A DNA stretch of 64,000 bases from Vibrio sp. SNU_ST1 (GTDB lineage: Bacteria; Pseudomonadota; Gammaproteobacteria; Enterobacterales; Vibrionaceae). The DNA lies in NCBI RefSeq assembly GCF_030563405.1, contig NZ_CP130748.1, forward strand, positions 1,550,001 to 1,614,000. The letters are read 5' to 3'. The notes under the pieces are model-generated. The model did not search any database, was not told where the DNA came from, and saw only the letters and a list, made by a program, of their open reading frames with translations. Within the stretch, counting starts at the first letter, position 1. Every line of letters starts with the position of its first letter. This document shows positions 6,952 through 13,687 of this stretch, in pieces. The position numbers and the translations under genes are program-made.

Positions 6952-8766
6952 TTACACCTTAGAGCGACCAGAAGAAAGCAAAATAAAACCCGCTAATAAA
7001 GTGGCGATAAATAAGATAACCGTTCGAATCATCTCAGTATTAGCAGAGCCAAGAGAGTTAAAAAGATTAAAATTAACGTCAACGTCCCACCGAGAAAGTG
7101 TAAAACTAGTTGAGTCATACGAGCCATTAGTAAAGTGCATACTTCCTAATTTTAAAGGGGAATCTTTGAGCATCGACTCAAGTTTTTTCTGTTCAACCTC
7201 AACCTCTTTTTTTAAATCACCTATCTTTCGAGTAAATAGCGTCCCAGAGCCAAAGCCGTCACCTTTATCATGCGTAGGAGCTTCAAAAGAGCCACCTTTA
7301 CCAAAAACCTCATGGAGAACGTCTTTTATTTTATCCTTATTAAAATCACCATTAGAATTGGAATTACTATCTAATGCACATCGTGCTAAATAAGCCTGTT
7401 TAGCCATAAAACATTCGTAATCATTACCAGAACAATTAAAAGTATTATTACCACAACCATTAGCGCCGGCATTACTATTAGAGCCGTCAGCTATATCTTC
7501 TAAATAATTCTCTACAGCGGTTAATGACTTAGTAACATCACCCATTTTTGAGCCCAAATTTGAACCACTTTTAACAATCTCGTTTTTTATTTCATCTAAT
7601 TTATCACCGTTACGAATGACACTATTATTTACATTGCCAGTTTCATTATTCCCACGCGCAACAACACTGCTTAAACTATTAAATCCATTACCCAACATTG
7701 AACCAAGAGCATTTAAATTACCATTAACAGATGAAAAACCGTTCCGAGTTTCTAAAAGTGATTTTCCAGCAATATCACTAAGGTCATTGGTACTGGTTGT
7801 CATATCCTTAATAGCTTTTTCCATATTGGAATCAATAGCAATTAATTTATCTAATCTATTGGCAATCTGTGAAAATTCACTACCACCTATGCCACCATTA
7901 CCACCGCCGCCACCGGAACCACCACCGGAACCGCCACCGGAACCGCCACCGGAACCACCACCGGAACCACCACCGGAACCACCACCAGAGCCGCCACCGG
8001 AACCGCCACCAGAACCGCCACCAGAACCACCACCAGAACCACCACCAGAGCCGCCACCATTACCACCACCGTCGCCACCATTACCACCAGAGCCGCCACC
8101 ATTACCACCGCCGTCGCCACCATTACCACCGCCGTCGCCACCATTACCACCGCCGTCGCCACCATTACCACCGCCGTCGCCACCATTACCACCGCCGTCG
8201 CCACCATTACCACCGCCGTCGCCACCATTACCACCGCCACCGCCACCACCTTCACCAACACCTTCAGAACCATCACAAGAAGTACCTGTGTATTTAAAAC
8301 TACCTTCTGGAGGGTTTGAGGAATTAGAAAAAAATGTGACATTAGCTCGACAACCATTGCGGCATATTGCCAGAACGTTTCGAGTACCAACGGGGAAACG
8401 AACAGTGCCATACCTAACACCTTTTTTTGATGCGCAAACACTTTCACATTTTCCTGTAACGTTATTAGGAACTAGAGGGGATTGACAAGTAGGTTGTTTT
8501 TTAGGGCTGCCGATAACAAGCCAAGCACTTTTTCGTCCATTCCTAGCATCAACTCGACATTGGGATTTTACGTACAAGAAACGATTTGTTTTAACAAAGT
8601 CATAGGGATTAAAAACAGCACCGACAGAAAGGCTAGAAATATCAACCCTAAATTTAGACGCTGTAGATGAGCTTATTTGACTTATTACGCATTCAGTGGA
8701 ATTAGCCAAAGCATTAAAAGAAAAAGAAAGTAATAAAAAGGAAATAATAAAAAGTATTCTTTTCAT
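6952..8766 (-). CDS. Adsorption minor coat protein pIII-like, with giant glycine linker
   Basis: A 604-residue secreted virion-tip protein. A signal peptide (MKRILFIISFLLLSFSFNALA) is followed by a Cys-containing N-terminal domain (residues 22-165; Cys at C26, C70, C94, C107, C111 and others). A glycine-rich linker of about 120 residues (about 172-294) has repeats of GGDGGGN and GGGS. A C-terminal domain rich in Asn/Ser follows, then a C-terminal anchor VILFIATLLAGFILL and a short basic tail. The order (receptor-binding domain, glycine linker, anchor domain, membrane helix) is that of pIII/OrfU. The linker is far longer than those I know from Ff phages. The repeats are perfect enough at DNA level to change length by slippage. 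Confidence 0.9.
   Translation of the reverse strand: MKRILFIISFLLLSFSFNALANSTECVISQISSSTASKFRVDISSLSVGAVFNPYDFVKTNRFLYVKSQCRVDARNGRKSAWLVIGSPKKQPTCQSPLVPNNVTGKCESVCASKKGVRYGTVRFPVGTRNVLAICRNGCRANVTFFSNSSNPPEGSFKYTGTSCDGSEGVGEGGGGGGGNGGDGGGNGGDGGGNGGDGGGNGGDGGGNGGDGGGNGGDGGGNGGGSGGNGGDGGGNGGGSGGGSGGGSGGGSGGGSGGGSGGGSGGGSGGGSGGGSGGGSGGGSGGGGGNGGIGGSEFSQIANRLDKLIAIDSNMEKAIKDMTTSTNDLSDIAGKSLLETRNGFSSVNGNLNALGSMLGNGFNSLSSVVARGNNETGNVNNSVIRNGDKLDEIKNEIVKSGSNLGSKMGDVTKSLTAVENYLEDIADGSNSNAGANGCGNNTFNCSGNDYECFMAKQAYLARCALDSNSNSNGDFNKDKIKDVLHEVFGKGGSFEAPTHDKGDGFGSGTLFTRKIGDLKKEVEVEQKKLESMLKDSPLKLGSMHFTNGSYDSTSFTLSRWDVDVNFNLFNSLGSANTEMIRTVILFIATLLAGFILLSSGRSKV
7909..8055. repeat. 12-bp tandem repeat encoding GGGS units of pIII
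   Basis: On the plus strand CCACCGGAACCG-type units recur about twelve times with only synonymous A/G changes; on the coding strand they give Gly-Gly-Ser-Gly. The near-identity suggests recent expansion. Copy number would alter linker length in steps of four residues without shifting the frame. Confidence 0.85.
8056..8245. repeat. 21-bp tandem repeat encoding GGDGGGN units of pIII
   Basis: The unit ACCACCGCCGTCGCCACCATT recurs in tandem, six or more nearly identical copies between about 8102 and 8240, with a diverged copy nearer 8060-8100. Each encodes a seven-residue Gly/Asp/Asn unit, so gain or loss keeps the reading frame. Confidence 0.85.
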
Positions 8767-8790
8767 AAAAACACCGAAATATAAATAAAA

Positions 8791-8810
8791 AAGGGAGCCG
8801 AAGCCCCCTA
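8791..8810 (-). terminator. Terminator between pVIII and pIII genes
   Basis: On the minus strand GGGGGC, a TTCG tetraloop and GCTCCC form a six-pair stem (one G-U) followed by TTTTTTATTT. It lies between the major coat gene and pIII, the same place as the central terminator of Ff phages, and would let the coat protein be made in large excess over pIII. Confidence 0.82.
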
Positions 8811-8895
8811 ATTAATTAACCCGCTATGACTCCGGTATATACCCCGTATAAAAACGAGGCGCACATTAAAGAGCCAAGAACAACGGAGGTAATCA

Positions 8896-9117
8896 TTACT
8901 TACGAAGCCAAGAAACAACCATACCAAGACCAAAGCCTAGAGCTGCAATACCAATTACACCTGTGGTAGTAAGGTTGACCATAGATTTACCAGTATTAAC
9001 AGCGGCAGTAATGGCCGTTTCATTTGCACTAACATCAGCGAACGCAGAGCTAGAAGTAAGAGCAACAGAAGCAAATAGAATTTTATTGCTAGCGATTTGA
9101 CGTAGATTTTTCAACAT
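8896..9117 (-). CDS. Major coat protein pVIII
   Basis: A 73-residue precursor. A signal sequence ends with SSSAFA at residues 22-27, and cleavage there leaves a 46-residue mature coat: an acidic/amphipathic N-terminus (DVSANETAITAAVN), a membrane helix (GVIGIAALGFGLGMVVSW) and a basic end (LRK). This is the standard design of filamentous-phage coat proteins, which sit in the inner membrane until packed around ssDNA. The gene is followed by a strong terminator and preceded by the small membrane protein gene at 9137. Confidence 0.93.
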   Translation of the reverse strand: MLKNLRQIASNKILFASVALTSSSAFADVSANETAITAAVNTGKSMVNLTTTGVIGIAALGFGLGMVVSWLRK

Positions 9118-9136
9118 AATAATTTTCCTAAATGGA

Positions 9137-9364
9137 TTAACGAAAGTGTTTTAATACACGCCCAAGAACATGACCACCAACAAAAGTAATCAAGCTTTGA
9201 GCGATAACGAACTCATACAAAGATTTGTCGAATTCGAGTAATGACCAATCAAATTGACCATCAACCAAGTGCGTTAACTGTTCTTTAGAGACCAATACAT
9301 ACTCACAAACACCACCAGATGATTGCTGCAAAATCCCATCAATAACAGTCACGCAAATAGACAT
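9137..9364 (-). CDS. Small phage membrane protein (pVII/pIX-like position)
   Basis: A 75-residue protein with one predicted membrane segment near the C-terminus (FVIAQSLITFVGGHVLGRVL) and a short basic tail. It has no similarity I can name, but it lies between the ssDNA-binding protein and pVIII genes, where filamentous phages encode the small caps pVII/pIX. A virion-cap role is therefore an inference from position and topology. Confidence 0.7.
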   Translation of the reverse strand: MSICVTVIDGILQQSSGGVCEYVLVSKEQLTHLVDGQFDWSLLEFDKSLYEFVIAQSLITFVGGHVLGRVLKHFR

Positions 9365-9379
9365 AGAACCTAGACCTAA

Positions 9380-9721
9380 TTACTTAGCTTTCATAGAGTT
9401 TTCGAAGTGCTTTTTGATTTGCTCATCAACAGGGGTAAGCTGATTTACCAGAATATCAAGCGGGTCATTTGGGTTAGCACCAAAGCTCAGTTCGTATTCA
9501 CGGTTAGCAACAAATGCGCGTGATTGGATCAGTTGACGCGCATACTCAACATCGATTTTCAATGCTTGTTTGTTGTAAGGAATATCAGTAGAGAAACCGA
9601 TACCCGTTTGCTGAAACTTCTCGTTGTCGACTTCTTCTACAGCACGTAGGACAGACAGCTCCGCGAACTCCATGTTTGATTTAGGGAAACGCTTGATAGC
9701 AATACCAGTTATTGTAGGCAT
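9380..9721 (-). CDS. Phage ssDNA-binding protein (pV/RstB-like position)
   Basis: A 113-residue soluble protein beginning MPTITGIAIKRFPKS. Its start overlaps the end of rep by 13 bases, so it is translationally coupled. Size and place directly after Rep match the single-stranded DNA-binding proteins of VGJ-type Vibrio phages, which coat progeny strands before extrusion and switch replication from double- to single-stranded product. No enzymatic motif is visible. Confidence rests mainly on order and length. Confidence 0.72.
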   Translation of the reverse strand: MPTITGIAIKRFPKSNMEFAELSVLRAVEEVDNEKFQQTGIGFSTDIPYNKQALKIDVEYARQLIQSRAFVANREYELSFGANPNDPLDILVNQLTPVDEQIKKHFENSMKAK

Positions 9722-10821
9722 ATTCTTGACTCCAAAATTTCGATTTTCTGTTTAGTGTATTCGTCAGGAATGCCCAACGAGGTTTCAAAGTTTGCACGTC
9801 TATGATGCGTAGGAATGAGCATGCCGAAGGCTTCACCCAAATCACCTTCAGTCATAGCAACAACTTCAGATAGAGCTTTACCACATTGACGACGAACCCA
9901 AGCGATACGAGCGAAGAACTCAAGACCTGCTTTTTTCTTGTTGAGTTCAAGCTTCATTGGTTCAGCAGGGTCGATACTGGCCGAGAAATCACAGAGACCA
10001 GCAAAGGCCGAAGCAGGCGAGGCGAGTAGTGATAAATCACACTTCTTCAATTCCACTTCGTTGCGGTACCAAATCACTTCAGGGTCAGCGATGTTTTGCT
10101 CAAACTTCTTGTTGTACACACGCCAATAAACCGCAGAGGTACGAGAGCCAACAAGAACGGCTTCCTCTGATAGTTCACCGGATTGTGAAACGCGCTTATG
10201 AGGAACCATTGTGGGACCACGACCACGAGGAGCAGTACGAAATGCTCCCTCATAAAAACATTTCTCAGCATACTTACAGTCAAAGATTCCGGTGTAGTCA
10301 TCCACGCAAAGGTCTAAACGGGCGAGGCGAGTGATACCCAAAAGTGACAACCACCAATGCACCTTTTTGTGTGTGGTGAAGTCGAACAACTTAGCGCAAC
10401 CAGTACCATTGATTTGCACGTAGACCGTATCGTTGTTACCGCCAACACCAACCAAACCACACTCAACCGTTCCCGTTGAATCATAAATCACCATTGAATC
10501 TTCATAGCCATGTAAGCCACGGCCACGCATAGGAGATATGCGGAAGTTAAAGACTTTAGACATGAACTCATCAAACCTATCGGCTAAAACCTTGCGGCAT
10601 TTGTTACGGTGTGACTCAATTGACTTATCAATGGCTTCTGGTGAGTTAAGGCGACCGTTAACGCTTCGCTTTTTAAACTCAGGAAACTGCATATTGATAA
10701 AGTCTTGTTCGTTCGAGTTGTCCAAGTGTCTAAGTGAGCCGTACGAAAACGAAAAGGCTAGGTGATCAACTTGTACCGGACGAATCTCGTCATGGAACTT
10801 ATGTGGTTTTTTAGATGGCAT
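9709..10821 (-). CDS. Phage replication initiation protein (Rep_trans/RstA family)
   Basis: Started at the ATG at 10821 (MPSKKPHKFHDEIRP), which overlaps the previous gene's end by 11 bases, giving 370 residues; the frame is open 35 codons further but inside that gene. The stretch ITRLARLDLCVDDYTG, with the conserved RxDLxxDD, and GRGLHGYEDS upstream are typical of the replication initiation factor family (PF02486) that nicks the plus origin for rolling-circle replication. In Vibrio inoviruses this is RstA/ORF359. It is followed in overlap by the ssDNA-binding protein gene. Confidence 0.88.
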   Translation of the reverse strand: MPSKKPHKFHDEIRPVQVDHLAFSFSYGSLRHLDNSNEQDFINMQFPEFKKRSVNGRLNSPEAIDKSIESHRNKCRKVLADRFDEFMSKVFNFRISPMRGRGLHGYEDSMVIYDSTGTVECGLVGVGGNNDTVYVQINGTGCAKLFDFTTHKKVHWWLSLLGITRLARLDLCVDDYTGIFDCKYAEKCFYEGAFRTAPRGRGPTMVPHKRVSQSGELSEEAVLVGSRTSAVYWRVYNKKFEQNIADPEVIWYRNEVELKKCDLSLLASPASAFAGLCDFSASIDPAEPMKLELNKKKAGLEFFARIAWVRRQCGKALSEVVAMTEGDLGEAFGMLIPTHHRRANFETSLGIPDEYTKQKIEILESRICLQ

Positions 10822-11011
10822 GGAACACACCCTTAACCAAAAGCTCTTGGTAGTTATCATCCGTGATTTCGACAATCTGAAATGACACCATGCCGTAGTG
10901 AGCTTCCATGAACTGAAAGAAGTCACGCGGAGTCTTGAAGAAGTTATGACCCCAAGGAAAATAGGCGTTGATGCCGTGATTGGGTTCGTTGTCGAAGTAG
11001 ATAGAATCCAT
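10811..11011 (-). CDS. Small phage protein upstream of rep, unknown
   Basis: A 66-residue acidic protein (MDSIYFDNEPNHGIN) of unknown function. It starts two bases after the preceding small gene and its end overlaps the rep start, so it is a true member of the early phage operon. No motif is recognised. Confidence 0.65.
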   Translation of the reverse strand: MDSIYFDNEPNHGINAYFPWGHNFFKTPRDFFQFMEAHYGMVSFQIVEITDDNYQELLVKGVFHAI

Positions 11012-11013
11012 GA

Positions 11014-11310
11014 TTAACGTTCCAAGCCGTAGAACGCGCAGAACTGTTCAAGCTCTTGGTCGTTATCAAACGTAAAAGTGAAAGAGTCTTCAGAGTTATA
11101 AAGCGGATTCTCATAACTGACAGTGTGAAAAAGTTCTTCGCCAATTGTGCGTTGGCCAAACTCAAGTTCGCTAACAAGGAACTCAAAGCAGATTTCTAGT
11201 GGTGAGTTATGGAGAGACACGGACGCGTGTGTAAAATCTGGGTAGTTAGAGAAGCTAACGTGTTCAGATTTCAAAACGGAGCCGTATTGAATAGATTCAA
11301 TTTGGAACAT
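11014..11310 (-). CDS. Small phage protein, first gene of the early operon, unknown
   Basis: About 98 residues from the ATG at 11310 (MFQIESIQYGSVL), which has GGTGG eight bases upstream; a further in-frame ATG lies at 11322. The protein is acidic and soluble, with no recognised domain. It is the first minus-strand gene after the operator region at 11349-11408, so its transcription should be directly controlled by the repressor. Confidence 0.62.
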   Translation of the reverse strand: MFQIESIQYGSVLKSEHVSFSNYPDFTHASVSLHNSPLEICFEFLVSELEFGQRTIGEELFHTVSYENPLYNSEDSFTFTFDNDQELEQFCAFYGLER

Positions 11311-11322
11311 AGAAGCCACCAT

Positions 11323-11443
11323 AGTTAATCAACCAAAGCAGGTTGAGTTGCGATATGTGGCAATCGTAGTTGCGACCAATGGCAATTACAAGATGCGATT
11401 TATGGCAACTTTGCAGCTACAATGAACAAAATGGAGGTGCCAA
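11323..11443. promoter_or_regulatory. Divergent promoter/operator region of the prophage
   Basis: This gap separates the early operon (minus) from the repressor gene (plus). It holds three 15-bp repeats with consensus TGCGA-N5-GGCAA at 11349-11363, 11371-11385 and 11394-11408, spaced 22 and 23 bases, two turns of the helix apart. Including the flanking T, the best copy reads TTGC...GCAA, a dyad suited to a dimeric repressor. The arrangement parallels the multi-site operators of rstR-type switches. Confidence 0.75.
11349..11408. repeat. Three phased operator repeats
   Basis: TGCGATATGTGGCAA, TGCGACCAATGGCAA and TGCGATTTATGGCAA share the outer bases and differ mainly in the centre. Their regular spacing and place in front of the repressor gene point to cooperative repressor binding. 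Confidence 0.75.
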
Positions 11444-11812
11444 ATGTACTCATCAGAATTAATTAATGCCTACAAAAAGGCGAAAAATTACGTACAAGAC
11501 AAGCAAGTTGCACACGACTTGAACCTTGATCCACCGAAGATAAGTAAAATTAGAAAAGGTGTTCGCCAACTTACTGACTCAGAAGCAGTTTTCTTGGCTG
11601 AGAACTCAGGTATTGATCCGGAGATAGCGTTGCTTGGTTGTCACGCTGACCGCAACGAAAATCCAGAGATTAAACAGATGTGGGAACACATTGCAAAAAA
11701 GTACAACGGGCTAGGATTAAAAGCGATTTCAATGACTTGCGCGGGATTAGCACTGATGGCAGCCACCCCAAATAAAGCACTAGCCAACTGCGTATTATGT
11801 ATATTATGTTAA
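11444..11812 (+). CDS. Phage repressor-like XRE protein (DUF3693-like), 3' end inside dif
   Basis: A 122-residue protein with a helix-turn-helix (DKQVAHDLNLDPPKISKIRKG, residues about 19-39) and the pattern RQLTDSEAVFLAENSGIDPEIAL typical of the DUF3693 phage family. A hydrophobic C-terminal segment (AISMTCAGLALMAATP) suggests membrane contact. It is transcribed away from the lytic operon across the operator repeats, the usual position of RstR-like repressors. The final residues, CVLCILC, and the stop codon are read from the dif site itself. In the circular phage the frame would continue past the junction for 30 codons instead of four (see findings). Whether the short form is active is unknown. 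Confidence 0.82.
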   Translation: MYSSELINAYKKAKNYVQDKQVAHDLNLDPPKISKIRKGVRQLTDSEAVFLAENSGIDPEIALLGCHADRNENPEIKQMWEHIAKKYNGLGLKAISMTCAGLALMAATPNKALANCVLCILC

Positions 11813-11814
11813 AT
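11787..11814 (+). other. dif1-type XerCD site (attR), right prophage boundary
   Basis: The 28-bp site has the XerC arm ACTGCGTATTA (11787-11797), the six-base centre TGTATA and the canonical XerD arm TTATGTTAAAT (11804-11814). It closely matches the Vibrio chromosome 1 dif as I remember it. It marks the terminus, where chromosome dimers are resolved, and is the attachment site for Xer-dependent phages. The centre and XerD arm appear chromosomal and the XerC arm phage-derived. Confidence 0.9.
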
Positions 11815-11962
11815 TAAGTTTGGTGTTTATAAGGCCGGTATCTTTGTGTGATGCCCTGCCTCTTGTATGACTACCAAACTGACGTTCTATTTAACAGTAA
11901 GTCTATTTACCATAAAATACCTAATAAACATATTTCCTAATCTTCGATTAAGAATACGTTTA

Positions 11963-13687
11963 TTAGACTTCAAGCATTAACCTATCAATTGCTTCAATGA
12001 TCTCTTTGGTTCTTACAGGTTTGGTAATGAAATCATCCATACCGACATCTAAACAAGAAAATTTATCTTCTACTGATGTGTGTGCCGTTAGCGCGACGAT
12101 TGGTGTTTTGATGTTTGCGTCTCTCATGTATTTGGTTGTGGTTATTCCGTCCATAACTGGCATCGACACATCCATCAAGATAATGTCTATCGGATCATTA
12201 CCTCTTTCTACAAAGCCAATAGCTTCTTCACCGTTGCTTGCGATGAAAACTTCGTGGCCTTGCCGCGCAAGGATCAATTGAATCACCATCTGATTCGTTG
12301 GGTTGTCTTCAACAACTAACACTGAATAACGGGTTCTTGGAACTTGCGAGTATTTATCTTCTGCAGCATGATCTTGATTGTTCGTAACTCTTGTTAGAAC
12401 TGGTAACCGCACTTCAAATTTCGAGCCTTTTCCTGGCTCACTCTTGACCGATATACGCCCGCGCATCAGTTCTACTAGTCGTTTTGTTATTGCTAAACCT
12501 AAGCCGGTGCCACCAAATCTACGTGTGATTGTGCTATCGGCTTGCACGAATGGACTGAATAATGATGAAAGTTGCTGTGAGCTGATGCCAATTCCGGTGT
12601 CTTCTACGGTAATACGGAATGAGCTGTGCTTGTATGTAATAGAAACATGTACATGCCCGCGTTCAGTGAATTTAATTGCGTTACCAATGAGATTAAAAAG
12701 GATCTGCGCTAAGCGACTTGGGTCGATGTAATGTAGTTCACCTTCTGGAATGTCGCTAGTTAGGGTTAACGACAACCCTTTATCGTCTGCTATCTTCTTT
12801 TGTTCAGATAAAACAAAAGTTACAGTGTCTCTTGCATTGCTCCATTGAGGTGCCAACGAGAAGCATCCAGATTCAATCTTTGAAAAGTCCAACACATCAC
12901 TGATGATTGCCAATAGGAGTTCAGATGATGTACTCATATTTAACAATATAGACTGTTGTTCATCATTCAGCGGTGTGGACTTTAGCGTGTCGATTAAGCC
13001 TATGGTGGCGTTTAGCGGCGTTCTTAACTCATGACTCATCATTGCTAAGAATTCAGATTTGGCTTTGTTGGCTCTTTCTGCGTCTTTTCTTGCTGCTACG
13101 AGTTCTGCTGTACGTTCTCGGACTGTCGCTTCAAGTTTTTCTTTGTTTTCAATATCGAAAACAGCACGCTCAATCAGCGGTCGAAATCGGTTTAGAGTGG
13201 CTTTGGTTTCAATACTAAAGTGTTTGGTATTGGAATGGATAAAGATGATAACGGATTGTGTTAGCCCGCTATCAATACCAGTAATCAGTACAGAGTTAAT
13301 TTGGTCTAGGATAATGGGATGCAAAGTGCTGAATTCACCCAGAGATTTGGGTTCAAAAAGAATGGCACATTCTCCATTAATGACTCGCGATAGCTTGCCA
13401 CAATCTATCCAATTCATTTGTTCGAATACTCTGTTATTGGTTAACAGAGTTTTGAAACTGCCTTCATTCCCTACTCTTGATACCACAATAAAATCATCAA
13501 ACTTAATGTATTTTTTGAGTGCGAATTCGAGACTAGAAAATATTTCAGATATGTTACTCGCCTTACTGATCGCAGAGATAGTTGATAGGATCACCCTATT
13601 CTCTTCAGCTAATTTACGTTCACGGACCTTTAGTTTTTGGAGTTCAATACGAGCTTCTTGCAGCGCTTCTTGGTCTTCAGTATCCAT
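11963..13687 (-). CDS. Hybrid sensor histidine kinase, NosP partner (VpsV/NahK-like)
   Basis: A 574-residue cytoplasmic kinase with no membrane segment. An N-terminal coiled coil and GAF-like region (residues 1-180) is followed by a second helix, a HisKA domain with SHELRTPLN (phospho-acceptor His219), an ATPase domain with the N box (NLIGNAIKF) and G boxes (DTGIGIS, GGTGLGLA), and a C-terminal receiver with acceptor Asp506 in ILMDVSMP. Its start codon overlaps the stop of the FIST gene (TAATG), so the two are coupled. In V. cholerae a similar pair, NosP with a hybrid kinase (VpsV), links nitric oxide to biofilm control, as I recall. That role is inferred here from gene pairing. Confidence 0.9.
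   Translation of the reverse strand: MDTEDQEALQEARIELQKLKVRERKLAEENRVILSTISAISKASNISEIFSSLEFALKKYIKFDDFIVVSRVGNEGSFKTLLTNNRVFEQMNWIDCGKLSRVINGECAILFEPKSLGEFSTLHPIILDQINSVLITGIDSGLTQSVIIFIHSNTKHFSIETKATLNRFRPLIERAVFDIENKEKLEATVRERTAELVAARKDAERANKAKSEFLAMMSHELRTPLNATIGLIDTLKSTPLNDEQQSILLNMSTSSELLLAIISDVLDFSKIESGCFSLAPQWSNARDTVTFVLSEQKKIADDKGLSLTLTSDIPEGELHYIDPSRLAQILFNLIGNAIKFTERGHVHVSITYKHSSFRITVEDTGIGISSQQLSSLFSPFVQADSTITRRFGGTGLGLAITKRLVELMRGRISVKSEPGKGSKFEVRLPVLTRVTNNQDHAAEDKYSQVPRTRYSVLVVEDNPTNQMVIQLILARQGHEVFIASNGEEAIGFVERGNDPIDIILMDVSMPVMDGITTTKYMRDANIKTPIVALTAHTSVEDKFSCLDVGMDDFITKPVRTKEIIEAIDRLMLEV

Larger units (their letters stand above)
2070..11814. mobile_element. Inovirus (filamentous phage) prophage integrated at dif1 by host XerCD
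   Basis: The element is bounded by two direct dif-like sites and carries a complete filamentous-phage set: Rep, ssDNA-binding protein, pVIII, pIII, pVI-like protein and Zot, in the order seen in Vibrio inoviruses. It also has an XRE-type repressor and a small regulator. No integrase or transposase is encoded, consistent with an element that uses host XerC/XerD as CTX and VGJ phages do. At about 9.7 kb it is large for the group, because of a 2-kb ParA operon (2726-4684) and a 0.5-kb structured non-coding region. All core genes look intact, so the prophage may be functional. Confidence 0.9.

Noticed and set aside
7909..8245. Possible CRISPR-like array
   Set aside because: Short in-frame coding repeats without spacers; they encode the pIII linker.
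7616..8485. Long Pro-rich and His-rich frames opposite the glycine repeats
   Set aside because: They are antisense readings of the pIII repeat DNA and have no ribosome sites.
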